This document shows positions 14,816 to 18,062 of a stretch of 18,062 nt of DNA, one piece after another; the stretch's first letter is position 1; the number at the start of each line of letters is the position of its first letter. The notes beneath the pieces were generated by a model. The model was not told the DNA's origin, made no database searches, and was given only the letters and a program-made list of their open reading frames with translations. A program made the translations under genes and the position numbers. Source of the DNA: an uncultured Selenomonadaceae bacterium (lineage in GTDB: Bacteria > Bacillota > Negativicutes > Selenomonadales > Selenomonadaceae); assembly GCA_905236325.1 (NCBI GenBank), contig CAJOPJ010000133.1:1-18062 (forward strand), given 5' to 3'.

Positions 14816-15520
14816 ATGGAAGAAAGGTTGCAAAAAATTATCAGCCGCGCAGGTTTAATGTCGCGTCGTGAAGCTGAAAAATTTATTTTAGCCGGTAAAG
14901 TTTCTGTCGATGGCAAAATTATTTCAGAATTAGGCTTAAAATTCGACGCGCAAAAAAATAAAATCTGCGTGGACGGCAAGCCTTTAACTTTCAACGCAGA
15001 AAAAATTTATTTGCTTTTGAACAAACCACGCGGCTATCTTTCAACAGCAAAGGACGATCGCGGTCGGCGTACTGTTTTAGATTTGGTGGCTGAAATTCCT
15101 GAGCGCGTTTATCCTGTCGGCAGATTGGATTTTGACAGCGAAGGCTTGATTTTATTGACTAATGACGGCGATTTGATGAACAAACTGCTACATCCAAAAT
15201 TCAAAATTGAAAAAACCTATCGCGTAAAATTTAGTGGCGAACTTTCAGCTGAAAAAATTATTCAACTTGAAAGTGGAATTGAACTGTCGGACGGAATAAC
15301 TGCGCCGGCAAAAATTTTTCTGCTGAACAATTCGACTGCTGAAATTACAATTCATGAAGGACGCAATCGCCAAGTTCGCAGAATGTTTTCAACTGTCGGA
15401 CTTGAAGTAAAAAATTTGCGCAGAATAAAATTTGCAAATTTGACTTTGGAAGGCGTTGAATGCGGCAAATTTAGAAAATTAACTACGCAAGAAATTGCTG
15501 CGCTGAAAAATAAAATTTAA
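14816..15520 (+). CDS. rluB: 23S rRNA pseudouridine synthase, RluB/RsuA family
   Basis: This 234-residue protein converts uridine to pseudouridine in large-subunit rRNA. The S4 RNA-binding domain (about 2-58) begins ERLQKIISRAG with SRREAE. The synthase domain includes LLLNKPRGYLST (66-77) and PVGRLDFDSEGLILLTNDG (100-118), with catalytic Asp105. EGRNRQVRRMF near 182-192 is the conserved C-terminal family motif. Length is normal for RluB of Bacillota. RluE, RluF and RsuA share these motifs, so the target position is inferred. It follows lon after a terminator-like hairpin and is 28 bases ahead of the transporter gene. Confidence 0.9.
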   Translation: MEERLQKIISRAGLMSRREAEKFILAGKVSVDGKIISELGLKFDAQKNKICVDGKPLTFNAEKIYLLLNKPRGYLSTAKDDRGRRTVLDLVAEIPERVYPVGRLDFDSEGLILLTNDGDLMNKLLHPKFKIEKTYRVKFSGELSAEKIIQLESGIELSDGITAPAKIFLLNNSTAEITIHEGRNRQVRRMFSTVGLEVKNLRRIKFANLTLEGVECGKFRKLTTQEIAALKNKI

Positions 15521-15548
15521 CACAATAAATTGAAAATGAGGCGTAAAA

Positions 15549-16331
15549 ATGGAAATTATTTTGTTTTTGCTGTTGGGCGTTGGCGTAGGAACTTTTGGCA
15601 GTTTAGTTGGACTTGGCGGCGGAATTATCTGCGTGCCAATATTTATTTTTTTTCTGTCGGAAGGCGGAATTTTTCAATATTTCCACACAGCAGCATCAAT
15701 TGTTGGAACAAGCCTGTTTATAGTTATGATAAACGCAGCGTCAGGAACTTTTGCTTACTTAAAGCAAGGCAGAATTTATCTTCCTGCAGCTTTGCCTTTT
15801 GCATTGGCAACTTTGCCCGGCGCATTTTTAGGTTCCTACATTGTGGACAATTTTACAGGCAAACAGCTGAATTTTTATTTCGGCGCATTTTTGCTGATTA
15901 TCGCAATAATTATGTACTTGAACAATATGTATACCAAAAAGGCAGATGTTTTGAAAATTCCTCCGGAATTTAAATTTAACAAAAAACTTGGCATTTGCTC
16001 AAGTCTTGGCGTTGGATTTTTATCAAGTATGTTTGGAATTGGCGGCGGAGTAATTCATGTGCCGATTATGGTTTATTTGCTGAATTTTCCTGTACACATT
16101 GCAACTGCCACCAGCACTTTTATTTTGGCAATATGTTCAATGTTTGGCGTAGTCAGTCATCTGTTTTTAAATCACATTGTTTGGATTCCTGCAATTTCAA
16201 TCAGCATTGGCGCGGCAGTTGGCGCACAAATTGGCGCAAAAATTTCTAAAAAAACAAAATCAAAAATTATTCTCACGCTACTTTCAATATCAATGTTTGC
16301 TTTAGGATTAAAACTTATGATTGGTTCTTGA
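15549..16331 (+). CDS. TSUP (TauE/SafE) family membrane anion exporter/permease
   Basis: This 260-residue protein of about eight membrane segments consists of two similar halves. Each has the family signature G-x-G-G-G-x-I-x-V-P: GLGGGIICVP at 21-30 and GIGGGVIHVP at 163-172. The second is followed by the ATATSTFIL stretch typical of TSUP. The family transports organosulfonates, sulfite, sulfur species or other small anions. The substrate cannot be read from the sequence, and no sulfur genes are adjacent. The ATG at 15549 follows a GAGGCG SD. It is downstream of the rluB gene and ends before a terminator at 16352. Confidence 0.9.
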   Translation: MEIILFLLLGVGVGTFGSLVGLGGGIICVPIFIFFLSEGGIFQYFHTAASIVGTSLFIVMINAASGTFAYLKQGRIYLPAALPFALATLPGAFLGSYIVDNFTGKQLNFYFGAFLLIIAIIMYLNNMYTKKADVLKIPPEFKFNKKLGICSSLGVGFLSSMFGIGGGVIHVPIMVYLLNFPVHIATATSTFILAICSMFGVVSHLFLNHIVWIPAISISIGAAVGAQIGAKISKKTKSKIILTLLSISMFALGLKLMIGS

Positions 16332-16351
16332 AAAATTATAATTAAAAAAAT

Positions 16352-16387
16352 TGCCACTTGAAAAATTTCTTGTGACAGTTTTTTTTT
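16352..16387 (+). terminator. Terminator after the transporter gene
   Basis: TGCCACTTGAAA (16352-16363) pairs imperfectly with TTTCTTGTGACA (16366-16377), followed by GTTTTTTTTT. Mismatches in the middle make it weaker than the others. Its right arm contains the -35 box of the next promoter. Confidence 0.55.
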
Positions 16388-16399
16388 ATTTGTTATAAT
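16372..16399 (+). promoter_or_regulatory. Promoter for the SGNH hydrolase gene
   Basis: GTGACA (16372-16377, 5 of 6 matches to the -35 consensus), a 16-base spacer, and a perfect TATAAT (16394-16399). The expected transcript start is near 16406, about 30 bases before the GTG start codon. Confidence 0.65.
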
Positions 16400-16434
16400 A
16401 GCTGAAAATATTTTGACAAAGGAAAGTTTTTTCT

Positions 16435-18057
16435 GTGAAAAATTTTTTAACATTTTGCGTAACATTTCTGCTTATGGCTTTTATTGCTGTTTTCAGTATG
16501 TTTGCGGCGGAAATTACAGATGTCTTTCAAATTCAAGGCAAAGAAATTTCAGCAACCTTCACGCAAGAAGGCGACGACTTAATCATGAATTGGCTGCCTT
16601 TGCCGTATCCTGCAATTTACACTGTCGAAACTTTGACTGCGGCAACAGGAATCCTCAGAAATTCTCCGCAATATCACATTTTGACAACTTCCGAAACCAC
16701 AAGCGCAAAATACAAAGTTCCGCGTGCGGCAATTCCAACTTACTACAGAATTTCTGCGCGAGGTTTTTTTCAGGAAATTTTTTCGGCAGACAAAATTATC
16801 AGCAATCCAAATTTTCCAACGCCGACAAAACCTGTTGCAATTTATAAATATCCTGCTGATAATCGCGCAAGTTTAATGCCTTTTTTGATTTGGCATACTG
16901 TACCAAATGCAGTTTGCTATGAAATTGAAATTTTAAGTTCTCCGCCGGAAGTTGAGGGCGGAACTGCGCTGTCAAAATTTTACAGCTTGGAAAGTACGCG
17001 CAAAATTTATACAAATGGCTATCAAGCTGATTTGCGTCCTTACAAAAATTATGACAGCTTGTATTGGCGTGTGCGTGCATTGGATTTACATTTAAATCCA
17101 ATTGGCGAATTTTGCAAGGCAGAGCGCATTTATCTTGATATGACAAAGCCGCTTCCAAATGCGCCGCTGATAAATAATTTTGACTTCATGGACTATAAGC
17201 CGCTGCCAATTTATCCTGTCTACAACTGGATTCCATTGCACGAAGCCTATCAATATGAAGTTGAACTTTTGACACATCCTCCGGCTGTTGAAAATGATAT
17301 TTTGCCCAGTCAAGACAGTGCTTGGCACAAAACTACTCAAGATCAATCCAGTTGCTATGATGAATATCCGCGCCCTTACGCAGGTGCTTATTATTGGCGT
17401 GTGCGTGCTTTGAATGAATTTGGCGAACCAATCGGCACTTGGTCCAATTCAGAAAAATTTATTATGCCTGATTATCCTGGCGGAGTTTATGCTGCAATTT
17501 TGGGCGACAGTATTTCTCACGGCGGCGGCGCAGTAAGTTATTCGCCACGCGCTCTTGAATATAGTTACGCGACTTATTTAGATTTTCCGGCAATAAATAT
17601 CAGTCGCAGTGGCGATACTTCCGGCACTACGCTTGAAAGATTTTCACGCGATGTTTTGCCTTTGCGACCAAAAAATTTAATTATTCTAACCGGCACAAAC
17701 AGCTTGCGCGATGAAACTATCACGCCGGAAAAAATTATTGCTGATTTAGCTGAAATTGGCAAACTTTGTAATTTAAATCACATTCGACCAATTTATCTAA
17801 CTTTAATGCCAATTAACCCTGCAAATATAGATTACGCCTTTCACACGCCTACAGATCCTGCTTGGCACGACAAATTAAATCAGGTCAACAGCTTTATCAA
17901 ACAACAGGAATTTTTTATTGACCTTGAGCCTTATTTTTATGATAGTTTCGGGCATATGGATGTAAAATTTTCTGTTGACGGTATTCACCCCGATATTCGC
18001 GGCAAAATGCTTATGGCTGAAATTATCAACCAAAATAAAAATAAATTTTCAAATTAA
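16435..18057 (+). CDS. Exported SGNH/GDSL hydrolase with N-terminal Fn3-like repeats
   Basis: This 540-residue exported protein has a signal peptide or anchor (4-24), three beta-rich repeats and a C-terminal SGNH esterase/lipase domain. The repeats run about 35-122, 150-234 and 260-343; the last two each end in YWRVRAL and resemble fibronectin type III domains. The hydrolase domain (about 350-535) has GDS (357-359, nucleophile Ser359), Gly in SGDTSG, GTNS (420-423) with Asn422, and DGIHP with Asp515 and His518. All SGNH blocks are therefore present. It probably removes acyl or acetyl groups from a surface polysaccharide or peptidoglycan; that target is inferred. It starts at GTG 16435 after AAAGGAAAG (16418-16426). 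Confidence 0.85.
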   Translation: MKNFLTFCVTFLLMAFIAVFSMFAAEITDVFQIQGKEISATFTQEGDDLIMNWLPLPYPAIYTVETLTAATGILRNSPQYHILTTSETTSAKYKVPRAAIPTYYRISARGFFQEIFSADKIISNPNFPTPTKPVAIYKYPADNRASLMPFLIWHTVPNAVCYEIEILSSPPEVEGGTALSKFYSLESTRKIYTNGYQADLRPYKNYDSLYWRVRALDLHLNPIGEFCKAERIYLDMTKPLPNAPLINNFDFMDYKPLPIYPVYNWIPLHEAYQYEVELLTHPPAVENDILPSQDSAWHKTTQDQSSCYDEYPRPYAGAYYWRVRALNEFGEPIGTWSNSEKFIMPDYPGGVYAAILGDSISHGGGAVSYSPRALEYSYATYLDFPAINISRSGDTSGTTLERFSRDVLPLRPKNLIILTGTNSLRDETITPEKIIADLAEIGKLCNLNHIRPIYLTLMPINPANIDYAFHTPTDPAWHDKLNQVNSFIKQQEFFIDLEPYFYDSFGHMDVKFSVDGIHPDIRGKMLMAEIINQNKNKFSN

Positions 18058-18061
18058 GGAG
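18056..18061 (+). promoter_or_regulatory. SD site of a gene beyond the right edge
   Basis: AAGGAG overlaps the stop codon of the SGNH hydrolase gene. It implies another gene begins within about ten bases of the window's end, translated as part of the same operon. Confidence 0.5.
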
Positions 18062-18062
18062 C

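Noticed and set aside
15530..15973. Open frame of 147 codons overlapping the transporter gene
   Set aside because: Rich in Arg, Phe and Asn from out-of-frame reading, while the overlapping frame shows clear TSUP motifs.
16413..16847. Open frame of 144 codons overlapping the start of the SGNH gene
   Set aside because: Cys/Asn/Arg-rich out-of-frame translation; the SD and signal peptide support the frame starting at 16435.

Overview
The window looks like a chromosomal stretch from an AT-rich member of the Bacillota. The evidence is strong GGAGG-type Shine-Dalgarno (SD) sites, frequent TTG starts, and Bacillota-style YvcK, LCP, LonA and YczE-family proteins. A flagellar rod-type protein and a heptosyltransferase-like (GT9-like) protein would fit a diderm class such as the Negativicutes; that placement is inference, not shown by the sequence. 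Nearly all the DNA is coding. I see no rRNA, tRNA, CRISPR array, insertion sequence or phage genes.

Layout on the + strand: the 3' end of a YvcK-like gene (2-268); a flagellar FlgF/FlgG-family rod gene overlapped closely by a small secreted protein (361-1751); a MobA domain fused to a decayed MobB-like domain (1815-2873); then a run of LCP glycopolymer ligase, RlmN, ArgD and a hotdog thioesterase (2937-6931). A good promoter at 6945-6973 then leads an unknown acidic protein, RfbD and a small cupin (7019-8646). These are followed by a GT9-like glycosyltransferase gene split by a frameshift exactly at an 11-G tract (8707-10039).

A two-way terminator at 10045-10086 separates this from leftward genes: a YczE/YitT-type membrane protein, and an overlapping pair, polysaccharide deacetylase and HisIE. 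Divergent from hisIE run lon, an RluB-type pseudouridine synthase and a TSUP anion transporter, then an SGNH hydrolase with internal Fn3-like repeats. An SD site at the right edge announces another gene.

Several genes concern the cell surface: LCP, RfbD, the GT-like protein, the deacetylase, the SGNH hydrolase and perhaps YvcK. The strongest observation is the G11 tract. In an AT-rich genome that seldom uses GGG codons, removing one G restores a 443-codon reading frame, which is the signature of a slipped-strand phase-variable (contingency) gene caught in the OFF state. A sequencing error in the homopolymer is the main alternative.
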